Shown one piece after another: positions 24,201 to 36,324 of a stretch of DNA of 64,000 nt. The DNA lies in the NCBI RefSeq assembly GCF_008831285.2, contig NC_045139.1, positions 31,409,706-31,473,705 of the forward strand, given 5' to 3'. Under the pieces are notes generated by a model, which was not told the DNA's origin, ran no database searches, and saw only the letters and a list, made by a program, of their open reading frames with translations. This DNA is from Nymphaea colorata (Eukaryota; Streptophyta; Magnoliopsida; Nymphaeales; Nymphaeaceae). Position 1 is the stretch's first letter, and every line of letters starts with the position of its first letter. The position numbers were made by a program, and so were the translations under genes.

Positions 24201-25060
24201 AGACGAACTGGAGGTGTTCGTAAAAAATTCCTGGCAACTGATCATGAAGGTGAGACACACACCAAATCGTCTCTATCGCATCGAGCTGCAGATTGTAAGG
24301 CCAGTGTGCCTCCTGGCAAACCTCGAGGATCTGGCGTGGCTGTGGCATGCTCGTCTCGGTTGTGTGAACTTTCAAGCACTGAAGATGCTTGTAAACAAGA
24401 AGATGACAACCAGGGTACCACCGATTACTCATCCCGCTCAGTTATGCCGGGAGTGCTTGGTGGTGAAGCAGATGAGACAACCGTTGCCGTCGACAGCCAA
24501 CCATCGAGCGAAAGAACCACTCGAACTCTTGCATGCAGATCTTTTAGGACCGCTCACACTACCCACCCCCTCTGGTAATAGTTATTTCTTACTAATCGTT
24601 GATGACTTCTCTTGTTGGATGTGGTTGTACGTAGTCAGAACAAATGACCAAGCATGCCCCACATTCATGAGGATCAAGGCGCTGGGCGAGAACACGTGCA
24701 GCGTTGTGTCAAGATGCTCAAGACCGATTCGGGAGGCGAGTTCCTCTTTCTCGAGTTCGCCAATTTGTGTGAACAAGCTGACATTACGCGGCACCTCACC
24801 GCACCATACTCACCACAACAAACGGTGTGGTGGAGCAGAGGAACATGACGGTGATGGAAATGGCAAGATCTCCCCTTAACAGCATAAGTATGCAATGAAG
24901 ATCTTGGAGGAAGGCGGTACGACATGCAGTCTATCTATTAAACCGCTTGCCTACGAAGGCCATGTGTGAGTGCACCCTGTATGAAGCTTGGAATGGCAGG
25001 AAACCAGATCTTGCACATATTCGATTGTTAGACTGCACGACGCATGCCAAGGTAAAGATG
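24085..25060 (+). pseudogene. Copia integrase
   Basis: The zinc-binding region reads LWHARLGCVNFQALKML ... CRECLVVKQ (HHCC type), followed by LELLHADLLGPL and YFLLIVDDFS (first catalytic Asp region). The frame is lost near 24690 and resumes in another frame with LKTDSGGEFLFLEF and HLTAPYSPQQ (second Asp and Glu region). Stops near 24880 break the C-terminal part. Confidence 0.82.
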
Positions 25061-25344
25061 CCACACCTGAAGAAGCTCGATGATCTCAGCCAGCTAATAG
25101 TGTATCTTGGTGTCGAGGATGGCTGAAAGGCACACCGACTATTCGATTGTTCCAGTCGAAAGTGGGCAACTTAGTTGTAGGCAGACAAGCAGGAAGGTTG
25201 ATGTCCATGGAGCTAGGCTATCCGTCTTCTTCATGGACACCGATGGGTAGCGAAGCAACGCCAATGGTGACGCCGACTCGGAGATTGCTGGCAGATGAAA
25301 CTGCCACAACCTCGGAGATGGGGGACAACATTGAGGGCTATGTC

Positions 25345-26640
25345 TAGCGGCAAGGGATTGACTTCGAGGGGATGTTTGCACCGGTCGCCAGGCTCGACAC
25401 TGTACGAGTCATCCTTGTCGTCATAGCAAGCCGTGGGTGGCAAGTCCATCACCTCAACGTCAAATCAGCATTCCTCAACGGTGAACTTGAGGAGGAGGTC
25501 TATGTAACCCAGCCAGAGGGTTTCACGGTGAAAAACAAGGAGCATATGATACTCAAATTAAGCAAGGCGTTGTACGGTCTCCGGCAAGCAACACACGGCT
25601 GGATCGAAGCCTGAAGCACCTTGGGTTCTCAAAGTGCGTACTGGAACAAGCTATGTATATGAGGGGAAGGGACCGCACCGACATCATCGTCAACATTTAT
25701 GTTGATGATCTAATTGTAACAGGGAAGAATTCAGAGGCAATCATGACATTCAAGTAGCAAATGATGGTCGAGTTCGAGATGAATGACCTTGGCCTGCTCA
25801 ACTATTACCTTGGGATCGAGGTAGCACAAGGTGAAGACTGTATCCAGATCAAGCAGGCAGCCTATGCTAAAAAGGTGCTAACTCAATTTGGCATGCTCGA
25901 TTGCAATCCCACTAAAATACGTATGGAACCAAGGTCACAACTGAACAAGGATCCCGAAGGACAACCAGTGGATGCAACATAGTATCGACGAGTCATCAGA
26001 TGTCTAAGGTATGTTCTGCACACGAGACCAGATCTTTCATATGCCGTCAGTGTAACTAGAAGATTCATGAAGAGACCGACAGTGATGCACCAGAAGGCAG
26101 TGAAGTAGATTTTGCGATATTCAAAAGACACAATCCACTCTGATCTTGTATATACCAAAGAAAGAGGAGAAGAGGTGATTGTCGTGTTCACAAATAGTAA
26201 CTTGGCGGGCGACATCAATGACTGGAAGCACACTGGAGGCATGGCATTCTATGTGAATGACAGCCTAGTCTCATGAAACTCGCAAAAGCAGAAGATTGTA
26301 GCTCTGTCTTCATGTGAGGTTGAATTCATGGGAGGAACCGCGGCTGCGTGCCAAGCACTTTGGCTCAGAGGACTGCTGGCCGAGCTGGCTGGAAGAGAGC
26401 CACAGGTGGTGAAGTTGTATGTGGATAATAAATCCGAAATTGCATTGATGAAGAACCCAGTATTCCATGGACACAACAAAAATATTGACAAAAAAATTCC
26501 ATTTCATACGCGAATGCGTCGAAAGAGGATAAATTATTGTGGATTTTGTGCAAATAGATGAGCAACGAGTGGATCTATTGACAAAGGCGTTGCCGGCGGC
26601 AAGGTTGTTAACAATGCGGCACTTGATGGGTGTTCGAGAC
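25345..26640 (+). pseudogene. Copia reverse transcriptase and RNase H
   Basis: The palm region includes FAPVARLDTVRVIL, HLNVKSAFLNGELEEEVYV and LYGLRQATHGW, then a stop. Near 25700 IYVDDLIVTG holds the YVDD catalytic motif. LLNYYLGIEV, the connection domain, and RNase H with KIVALSSCEVEF and KLYVDNKSEIAL follow up to about 26600. At least four in-frame stops or shifts make it non-functional. Confidence 0.85.
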
Positions 26641-26678
26641 CTCGAGCGATCGAGCCAAATCAGGATTAGGGGGGAGAT

Positions 26679-27182
26679 TGTTGGTCTACTCCTGTTGTGG
26701 AGAACGTGAGGAGAACGAGAGAATGTGTGTGCGGTTTCCAAGATCATGGGTGGTTAAAGAGAAGTGGAGAAAATGGTGCGAGACTCTATCTGAAATGGAG
26801 AAAATAGTGCAGACTCTAGTTGAAGCAGAGGAGATCATGGGAACGACCCAGCGGTTTATAACTTGAGGGTCAAGTTTCAGTTTCTTTTTGATTTCCTTTA
26901 AATGATGTTTCCTTTTTTTAGCGTTGAGTGTATAGTTGAGAAGAGCACGCCAAAAAGAAGAGAAGAAAAAAGTTTTTTTTTTTTGTTTTGCCTTGTTTCA
27001 CCTCCTTTCTCTCTCTCTCTCTCCCCTGCTGTCCTTGTACGCTCTCTCTCTCTGCCCTTGTCATACTCTGCTCCCTCCCTCTGCACCTCTGCATTCCCTC
27101 CTTGGTGGGGTGCAGCCTCTCTTCCTCATTTTGCCTTATAAAAAAAACAAGGCGATTGAGTGTGAATCAAGGGTAGCCAACA
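26679..27182 (+). repeat. 3' LTR of the plus-strand Copia element
   Basis: It begins tgttgg after the polypurine tract aggattaggggggagat and ends ccaaca, 504 bp, with TG...CA ends. Its last 180 bp match 22657-22842. Confidence 0.8.
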
Positions 27183-27390
27183 CAAGAGAGAACCATGCTG
27201 TTGCAGCATTGCCAAGATAAAACAAGAGATGGTGGAGACAATGGTCTTGGAATGGAGCAATCATGAAGCCGAGCTTATTTTTGGCTTCAAGCACCATCGT
27301 CATGGCAAGCCTCCAAATTTCAAAGTTGTCCCCAGTTAGGGGCTGAGAGACTAAGAGGTACCACGATTGCCTGAATGATGGAGACAAAAA
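27183..27390 (-). pseudogene. Copia gag fragment, minus strand, interrupted by the plus-strand element
   Basis: On the minus strand the frame reads SWYLLVSQPLTGDNFEIW, RLAMTMVLEAKNKLGFM and NAATAWFSL, the N-terminal gag pattern of plant Copia polyproteins. Similarity runs right up to 27183, the first base after the 3' LTR. I therefore infer the plus-strand element inserted into this gag. Integrase of the same orientation is found at 22001 on the other side. Confidence 0.7.
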
Positions 27391-27744
27391 AGACTGTCAT
27401 CTTGAAGAAGAGATTCTTCGTTAGATAAGCTCCCTAACATGATGCCTTAAAACCCTTTCAGCTACAGGTAGAAGAGCAGAGATGGCTGATTCGTTGGTTT
27501 TGAGAGGGACAATCAAGGCCCACTCAGTAGTGGTCATAGCAATTGCCACCAAAGACCAACCACCAATAGGATGCAGTGGGGCTATGAGGAGATGTGTGAC
27601 AGGGTTCCACTGTCGGAGGTTGTCGCTGACTGAGTCAAGTGTTGGTTCCAGGACACTCTCCGGGAGGCAAAGTCTGGCGACTCCACAGATTCTGGTTGGC
27701 CAGATGTATTACAGTGGCTACGGCGTAGCTTGGCTCACAAAGGT
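27391..27744. other. Unassigned stretch between Copia debris and spacer B
   Basis: It is moderately GC-rich with no recognised domain in any frame (the frame 27482-27748 plus shows none). Homology to the array spacer resumes at about 27745. Confidence 0.4.
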
Positions 27745-30230
27745 ATGAACTAATATTAGATGGTGAAAATGAGAATCAATTTTTTCTGTTTATTTTTCTC
27801 TTAACTGGCCCTCATTTGGATTGAATGGTGCAGATTAGATGGCTGGGTAACTTTAAAAAGCTAGTCACCATACTTTTTACTATAAAAATACATATAAAAT
27901 ATTATTGTTCCTTTTTCACCCAATAGTTAATTTAAGAATTGTTTTTTTGGTCTAGCTTTAGATTTACCAAATGTTCTTGCGGTTTGATTTTGTGATTTAT
28001 TTAAATCCAGTTTGTGACTATTAGTGCCATGTTTGCAAGGACAGAACTAAGAATTTATTTCTTGTGAGTTCGAACTGCATTTTCAGAATAGGGGCTTAAC
28101 TATATTTTTCAAAAATTTTAGAAGGGAAAAATTAAGTCTGTTAGAAAAATTTAAATTAGTGTTTTTTTTTTTAAAAATCTTAGGAAGACCATGGCCCTAA
28201 CTAGGCCCTGTCCGACCCAACATGGTCATTTATATACTGGCAGGGCAATAGAAAAAAGATGCACAAAAAAAAGTTGCATTAAAAGGGTTGCAGTATACTT
28301 TAAGGGGCATAACATAGTTAGTCAGGCATGCGAACATGTAAAACACTCATCTCTTGTTCGATTCTCTTAGTGTCCACACACATGCCGGTTATGAGACTGC
28401 TTAATTGCTATCTGATTTGAAATAGAGAAATATGATTTGGATTATTGGGTTCAACACGAAATCATAACTAACTTTGCATCTAATTAATACAAAGAAATCT
28501 GAATTGAAATGAATCAAGAAATCAAGCCATTGAGAATCTTTTGTGGAGTTTTAGGTGTAAACAAATCAAATATGAAAATGGTTTGTTTTAAGATCCAAAG
28601 AGACCTTGTGTAGATTTAGATCCAATATACTCATAACTAAGAGTAGTTGAAGCATGAACTTGTGGTTGTATGGTTAGACACCGAGCCGGGTCAGGATGAG
28701 ACCAGCCTGTTCGATGGCTCGAGGGGAGTCTGGCTGACGGCATCCGGCAAAGAGGCAAATGTGGGGGATGAGCCGACAATGGCAGTTGGCGTCAGGCAGA
28801 TGCCCGGCAGGGAGGCAGCTGCGAGCCTGCAAGGGGTGATGTCAGGCAGGGAGATTGTTATTGGGTTTAATGAATGGTACTCAATAAGTTCTGGATTTTG
28901 TTTTGGATACAGATCTAATCAAATAATGATCATTAACATAGTCAATTAAAGTTCCTTTATCCAATATCAATTGGTTTTGGAAATCAGTGCTTAACATATT
29001 ATAATGCAGTTTGGATTCAATTATGAGTCAAATTAGATTTCAATTATGAATTTAAAAATTGAGCAGTCATATGGTATAAAACATTCCTTAATTGGTATTT
29101 GAATCCGAATATGCAGACATCTGATAAATCAAATATGGTAAAGGTTATAGCCATTTTGAATCCAATCAGTAGACATCCATAATCTTTGAAAATGTTTGTT
29201 GCACACCCAAAAAATTAGTTTGAAAGCAAAGCAGCTCCCGAAGCCCCATTTTTTGGATGGCTTGAAAACAGAGTTTTCAGAAAAAATTGGTTTTTTCAAA
29301 CCCTTGTGTAAAAACTACTCCTCCCCAGCAATGTAGGGTTGCAAAATGAGTCAAGCCTGTTCAAGTTGTCTGAAATGTTAAACGAGTCGAGTTCAAGTTG
29401 TAACAACTCAACTCATTTAAACTTAGCTCGGCTCAATTACATAAATGCCAAGAATGAGAGATTTTGTTTTGGTAAGTTTTTCGTTATTTTGACGCAGAGT
29501 ATATGCATTGATCTTTCTTTGGATTTCATGTTCAATGGTTGCTCATGGTTGAATTAGTTAAAAGAAACGAGTCAAAGGAAACAATATAGGTTAACTTAAC
29601 ATAAACGAGTTAAACGAGTTAAGCGAGCTCGAGGTTGCAACTTCGAGTCAAGCTCAAACCTGTTCCATAAAGCTTGACTTGCGGTTGAACCGAGCTCGAG
29701 CTACCTTGTGTACCCTGGGGTTATTCAACCAAAACCAGTTTTTGCTTGCTCACCCATACCTAAAAACAACCTTTTTTCAAAACACACTAAAAATTCATTT
29801 TCACAAAGCCAAGTTTTCTAAAAAGTTATATTTTTGAATATGTCATCCAAACGCTGCCTATGTCTTGTCTCTACAAACCTTCTCCCGTATTCAGAACTTT
29901 ATTTTCGATAAGCAAATTAAGATATATACATCTTTCATAAGAACAGTCATGTTGGCCAATGTATCAGTGTGTAAATTATTATTTCATAAGATTTATATAG
30001 ATAAAAAAGATTGGCATCATTTACAAGATCTTTATTAATGGATATGTATGGATAGAAAAGATTAATTATTTATTAGGGTGGAATCCAAAAGAAAAAAATT
30101 AGGTTCTATGTGGAAGATTGAAATTTCAAGCATTAAATAAAATTAGACTGCTTGTGCTATAGAAGAAAATATCGGTCGTATGTATGGAAGAAATCAACCA
30201 AAAAAAAAAAGTTTCTTCTTCTTTTCTAAG
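27745..30230. repeat. Array spacer upstream of copy B
   Basis: This is a close paralogue of 12060-15690 upstream of copy A, minus about 810 bp at 28680/28682. It includes the tcgag-rich motifs around 29380-29700 and the mini-element remnant near 28040-28220. No gene was seen. Confidence 0.8.
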
Positions 30231-30289
30231 TATAAGTAGGCGTTCAGCGTGGAGACTGGATAGACAACAGGTTAAATTGGTTTTTAACG

Positions 30290-31708
30290 ATGGAACCTTG
30301 GGAAACCGAGTTGTTGGCGTTGACGAAGTACGACGTGGCTAACGTATACGATTTCTCGCTTTTACAATTGCGGGGTAGGTTTCGTCTCTCCCATTTTGAA
30401 GCTTTATATCGCTGTTGACTCATGCAACAGTGTTCTACGAATTTAACTTAAAAAGTAAGAGTGGACACTCCAGGTTGGGACAGGCTAGGGTGGTGAAACT
30501 AAGCTATGGCTGCTCCGCACCTGACATGAAACAGGGTCGGGCGTGGCCCTGGGACTAGGTTGAACTGGGCAGGCCGTGTCGGATCCGATAAAAAGTTATT
30601 ATTAATTTTAAAATTATATATTTACGTATTACATAATATATTTTTTAATTTTTTTTTTACGAAATTTGAACCGGGCTTGGCCCAGGCTGGATAAAAGAAT
30701 CATTATTTATTTTAAAATATATGTTTACGTATTTTTCTTTATATAATATATATATTTTACGTTTTTTTATTAAATTTGAACCTGTCCCAGCTCAGGCTAC
30801 CAAAATGGGGCCAGCCCGATGCCCACCCGACTCTTAAAAGGCCTTTTGGTTATAGTAACATCTAATAATTTGGAACGACTTGGGAAGTATATCTTTAATA
30901 TCTAAAAGGTCAAATTGGACTGACTTTTTAATAAAAAAGTTTGCTATAATTGGTGAGACTATTTCGATGATAAAAAAAAGTGTATCATAGAGGAATTAAT
31001 AGAGGAATTAATGGAATTGAATCGTTCATATGGTTCTTCGACGTGTCCCATGTATCTAACTTAAAAATTGATTGGATTCATTGGACAATTTGAAAAGTGT
31101 TCCATCAATCCATTTCAGTTTTCGAGTAAATGAATGAAATAGTAACAAACAGGTATGGTTTTCAAAGCGCCTTTCAGGGGTCGTTTGAAAACTGTAACAC
31201 TATGCTATTGTCTCATGCACTAACCCAAAATTTAGTGATATTCTTTGGACACTTTAAAAAACATTTTATAAATCTACCCCATTTTCTTTTGAGTAAATTC
31301 ATGAGACAATAACTGTTTTTGATGCCAAACAATCCCTAAGGTTACATTTACAAAACACTACAAATTTTTTCATTTGCCAAAAGACTCCTTATATGCATCC
31401 TTTTTGTCCAGGTTTAAATATACTAACGGTTCCTGTGGTTTGATTTTGTAACTTATTGGAATTACTTGTGCAAATTCTGCAAGGGCAGACATAAGATTTT
31501 TTTTTTCTTGGGGTCAGAACTATATTTTCCCAAATTTTATAAGGACTTAACTACATTCTTCAAACATTTTGTATGGGCCAAATTAAATTTTTTTAGAAGG
31601 TTGCGATTGGTATTTTTTTCTCCTCTAAAATCAAAGGAGCGCTATGGCCCTTGCCTACCTTGGCTCCAACACTACATGCCCATTAATACTCTACCATGGA
31701 AAATTATA

Positions 31709-31747
<39 letters not shown>

Positions 31748-32968
31748 GACATCAATATATTGAATAAAGTAATCAAAACAAGCATGGTCACTAAAAGTGA
31801 GGATACTAGGCTTGAGGTTTCATGATATCAAGTGACCCATAAAGAGTTGTTTGGCAATAATAACATATAGCGGTTTCATGAATCTATATTGAAAATTGAG
31901 GCAGATTCATAAATTGCTATCACGAATAACGCATTTTAAAGTTTGTTGCTAACATTGCATTTACTCTTTTTTATCATTCTTTTCAGAAACTACAGACAAG
32001 AAGGAAATTTCTCGTTTCTTCATAAAGAGAACCGAAACAAGAAGGAACAAGTATGGGTATTGGAAACAAGTTGGTGAACCTGAAACAGTGATGCACCCAA
32101 ATGGACGTCAAGTATTTGCAATCAAGACAGTTTTCCGATTCTTTCTTGAGCAATGTGACATTGAGACTGACTGGTTTGTTACTGAATATGTTCTTGATGA
32201 ATTTTATCGAGTTCAACACAACATACCAAGGGAGCCAGTAAGTACTAAAACACTTCCATATTTGCTGCCCATACTTTGTTTGTTTGTGTGTGTGTGTACA
32301 TATTTTTTATGTGCATCAATATTAAAGATATATATTAGAGCCGTTTCCATAGATGCATGTAGTCATATATATCATATTTGCATGTTGTGATTGATTCCCA
32401 TAGCGGAATCCTCATATCCAGAGCTCGCATTATAAACTTCCTGAAAAATCAATGTTGAATTCTTCACAACATTAAAATATGGGTTGGTTACTGTTTTGAA
32501 ACAGTGAACAACTAAAATTTCCTGAAAGCATGATCGATCTGGGTTCGGGCAAATTAAAATATAACATTGAAATGCAATCTACAAGGTGATCTGTCTGAAA
32601 TATCTGCAGGTAGAACATGGGTAAATAGAAGGAGGCTTGCATTTGATTGTCTTTCATTTACACCTGCCTAAACATTACTGTAACCACTGAAAAGAGAGCA
32701 AGCATGAAGCATACACAGTCAGTTTAGTTTATAGCTACAGTGACATAATTCTGAGCATTGGTTTTCGCTTTTTGTTGAAACTCTGTTGACGTAATATTGT
32801 TGCTTGGATTTATACAATGAACAGGAGGAGTACGTAATCTGCGTGTTAGAACGTCTGCGCCAGGGGGGAAGCGCCTCGTCCTCGAACATGGACGAGCTTT
32901 TCTACCAAGGGAAGACAGAAGTCAAGGAAGCAAGTTCTAAGATCAACCCTGAGCAGAAGAATGAGTAG
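30290..32968 (+). CDS. NAC-like mini-protein, copy B (three exons)
   Basis: The exons are 30290-30374, 31987-32237 and 32825-32968 (TAG), with GT-AG borders in the same phases as copy A; the product is 159 aa. Exon 1 reads MEPWETELLALTKYDVANVY. Exon 2 keeps RRNKYGYWKQVGEPE and TDWFVTEYVLDEF, matching NAC subdomains C and D, and lacks the WKATG core. Exon 3 continues past the HELF point where copy A stops and ends in a Lys/Glu-rich tail (KTEVKEASSKINPEQKNE). The promoter and exon 1 are nearly identical to copy A, while intron 1 carries a 381-bp insertion shared with copy C. The TATA box is degenerate (tataagta, 30231). Function unknown. Confidence 0.75.
30456..30836. mobile_element. Intron-1 insertion in copy B with TAAGAGT ends
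   Basis: It starts taagagtgg and ends cccgactctta, an inverted-repeat pair. Inside, an AT-rich block ending in aaatttgaac and a cgggc-rich block is repeated twice. A 373-bp homologue occupies intron 1 of copy C (36579-36951), but copy A has none. Confidence 0.55.
31710..31744. repeat. (TA)n microsatellite
   Basis: A TA run in intron 1 of copy B at the same relative place as 16405-16430 in copy A. Confidence 0.9.
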
Positions 32969-33439
32969 TTGTAGCTCCCTCCCAATTAACAACATATATT
33001 CCAAGCATAGGTGGATTTACCAGCTCTAGAATGGTGGTTGCAGCATTATGTAGAGTGGAAAGTTTAGTTTTGTTGTAATGGATGTTCTCTACCTAAATAG
33101 TGGGACTCTTCATGTGATAAAGCTTGCTTTTGATTCTTATATATAAAGAAGATTAATATGTAAATAAAGAAAAAGTAATATATGTAACGGGTGTTAGGGT
33201 TGTTGCTTATATTTTGGCCACAACAAACTTTCTCGTGTTTTAAACGGTGATCTTTTCTTGGGTTTAACACATTAAATTTGAAAAAAAAACCGGTAGTCTT
33301 TAAAAAATAATAAAATAAGTGAGAAAAGATAAACATACAAAAGGTAGATTTGCAACAAATAAAAGTTTGAAACAATTTTGGCATTAAAAAATGTGAAAAA
33401 ACAAATAAAATGAAAAAAAACAGGGTTATCAAGTTTGCG

Positions 33440-36260
33440 CTGGTGTGAGACTGCTTAATCGGTGTTTGATTCGAAAAAGAGATAGGATTTGGAGCGATGG
33501 TTTCAACATGAAATCATAACTAAGTTTGCATCCAATTAACACTCGAATCTGAATTCGAGCACTTGGGTTCGTTCATTGAAATGAATCATGAAATCGAGCC
33601 ATTGACAATCGCTATTCGTTGTGGAGTTTAATATATAAACAAATCAATTATAAAAATGGTTTGGATTTAGATCCATAGAGGCCATGTCTAGATTTAGATC
33701 CGACATGCTCATAACAAGGAACAGTTGAGGCTTGAGCTTGGGGATCTATGGTTAGACACCAGCGAAAAGAAATTGAATATTCGATTGTCATGGCTCATAA
33801 ATGCTTCTGCAGGAAAAAATTACAAAGAAAACGACCCTTGCAACAAAAGATGGATCTCTAGAGGATTGGATTTATTTGGGGTTCAAGTCCCAGTCCCATA
33901 AAAGATATGATGTGATACCTGAAAATATGGATAAACAAATTCACCTCCAACAACACACATAAACAGGGGCCGAAGCAAGTTTGGGTTATGTATGGGCAAT
34001 CGCCCACACAGGCCTAAATTTCTTTTAAAATTTTTATATTGATATGTCTGAGCAATTTCTTTTATTTACATATTGGTGCGGATGCCCTGCACTAGATCAG
34101 ACTTTAAGATGAAAAGTTGGATATCAAATTTGTGTTCTTCCATTGTCGTTTAACCTTTATAGCATATTGGTAGGGCCGTACGACGAGTATACCAACTCGC
34201 TCTCAACCTGAGTATGTTATGCTCAAGCTCGACCTATTTATTGAATGAGGGATTGAGTTTAAAAATAAAGTTGTCTAGCTAAATGTCTTATAAAGGTGAA
34301 AAATTTCAAGAAAAAAGTTGGATCAGACTTTTTTTCTCAACATTTTAGCTTCACAGAACGAAATATTTCTGAAATTTTTTTAACCCAGAATCTAGTTGAT
34401 GATGCATGAGAAGCTTAACTTTCACCCATGGGTGGAGCCATAAATTTTTTATTACCGGTTACTAAATGTTGTTAACAAACTTTTACAATATAAACATAAA
34501 GATCAGAAGTTAAAGATGCTTGAACTTAAGAGAAAGTGCATATTTCTTAGTATTACCTTCAATGTAAATTGCTAGAAGATAGGCTGTTTGACCGTTATTG
34601 CCAAAATTGGATTATATACGCTATCTTGATTAGGGCTGTAGGTAGATTAGATTTGGGTTAAATATGTAACTAAAAGGATTTAGATTAAAGTCAGATGTGG
34701 AAAAAAATTAAACATCCAATTAAAAAAATTAGATTGGTATTGCGTTATATGAATGGCATTTGATAAGATCTGAATTTTATTTTAGATGCATATCTAATGA
34801 AATTAATAATAATCATTAACAAAGCCAGTCAAAGACTCTTTATCCAATATCAACTGGTTTTGGAAGTCAGTGTTTACCATATTATAATGCAGTTTGGATT
34901 CAATTATGACTCAAGTTAGATTTCAATTATGAATTTAAAAATTGCTCACTAATATGGTATAAGATATTTCTTAATTGGCTTTTGAATCAGAATATCTAGA
35001 CATCTGAAAAATCAAATATCGTAAAGGTTATAGCCATTTTGAATCCAATCAGTAGACGTTCGTAATCTTAGTATTTCTCCACAAGTGTTTGCCTAACTCT
35101 AACTTGCATATAAAAAAAATTCCTATCATTAGTCTAATGCCAACTCCTTGAGCATGTTTGTTGCATGCCCAAAAAAGCATTTTGGAAGCAGAAGCAGAAC
35201 AGCTTCCAAGGCCACTTTTTTTTTGGCTTATTTAGATGGCTCGAAACAGAGTCTTCAGAAAAATTGGTTTCCTCAAAACATTGAGTAAAAATTAATACTT
35301 CCCCCAACAATGTAGGGTTGCCGCGAGCCAAGCCAACTGTGGATTGACTCGAACTCGCTCGTAAAAATTCGACTTGAGATTGACTTATTTATAAACGAGT
35401 CAATGTTGAGTTTAAATTTCTGTATGAAATGTTAAATGAATTGAGTTCGAGTTGTAAGAACTCGACTCACTTAAGTTTGACTCAACTGAACGACATAAAT
35501 GTCAAGAATGAGAGATTTTCTGTTGGTAAGTTTTTTGTTAGAGGATATTTGGATGTAGAATATATGCATTGCTCTGTCTTTGGATTTTCTGTTAAATGGT
35601 TGTTCATGCTTGAATTAGTTAAAAGAAACGAGTCAAAGGAAAGCAGATATGTTAAATTAACACAAACAAGTTATACGAGTTAAGTGATCTCGAGCACGAG
35701 TTCGACATTGCATCTTCAGGTCGAGCTTAAGCCTGTTCTATGGAGCTTGACTTGAGGCCGAACTGAGCTCGAGCTCGAGCTAGCTTGTGTACCAAAAACC
35801 AGTTTTTGCTTGCCCACCCAGACCTAAAGAAGACATTTTTTCGAAACACATTAAAAATTTATTTTTACAAAACCAAGTTTTTTAAAAACCATATCTTTGA
35901 ATATGTCATCCAAAACATTGCCCATGTCTTGTCTTCACAAACTTTCGAGCGCTCAGCTTCATATATACGTCCTTCACATAAACAATCGTGTTTGCTCAAT
36001 GTATTGACGATCATGCAAGATCTTAGTGTAAATTATTTGCATAAGATCTTATATATGGATAAAAAAGATTGACGTCATTTACAAGCTCTTTATTAATGGA
36101 TAGAAAAGATTAATTATTTGTTAATGGGAAATTCAAAGAAAAAAAAATAGGTTCCATGCAGGTTAAATGTCGCACATTAAATGAAATTAGATTCTCTTGG
36201 GTTACGGAAGGAAATGCGGGTCGTATACGTGGAAACAATCAACAAAAAAGAAATATTTCA
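33440..36260. repeat. Array spacer between copies B and C
   Basis: The first part (33440-34200) aligns with 18560-19320. The middle (34210-34560) aligns with 13640-13870, and 34790-36240 with 14260-15690 and 28900-30220. Together these show the uninterrupted form of the spacer that retrotransposons split between A and B. No gene was seen. Confidence 0.75.
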
Positions 36261-36264
36261 TGTG

Positions 36265-36272
36265 TATAAATA
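36265..36272 (+). promoter_or_regulatory. TATA box of copy C
   Basis: TATAAATA followed by ggtgtttagtgtggagg, 53 bp before the ATG, as in copies A and D. Confidence 0.7.
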
Positions 36273-36324
36273 GGTGTTTAGTGTGGAGGCTAGATAGAGA
36301 ACAGGTTACGTTAGATTTTTAACC

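Larger units (their letters stand above)
22651..27182 (+). mobile_element. Ty1/Copia element, plus strand, 5'-truncated, many stops
   Basis: The order is partial 5' LTR (to 22842), tRNA-Met-like primer site, gag from 22894, zinc knuckle, protease, integrase, reverse transcriptase, RNase H, polypurine tract, then 3' LTR 26679-27182. This is the Copia order, with integrase before reverse transcriptase. It is broken by several frameshifts and in-frame stops (for example near 24840, 25345, 25612 and 25980). It appears to have inserted into the older minus-strand Copia: the minus gag piece resumes directly at 27183. Confidence 0.88.
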
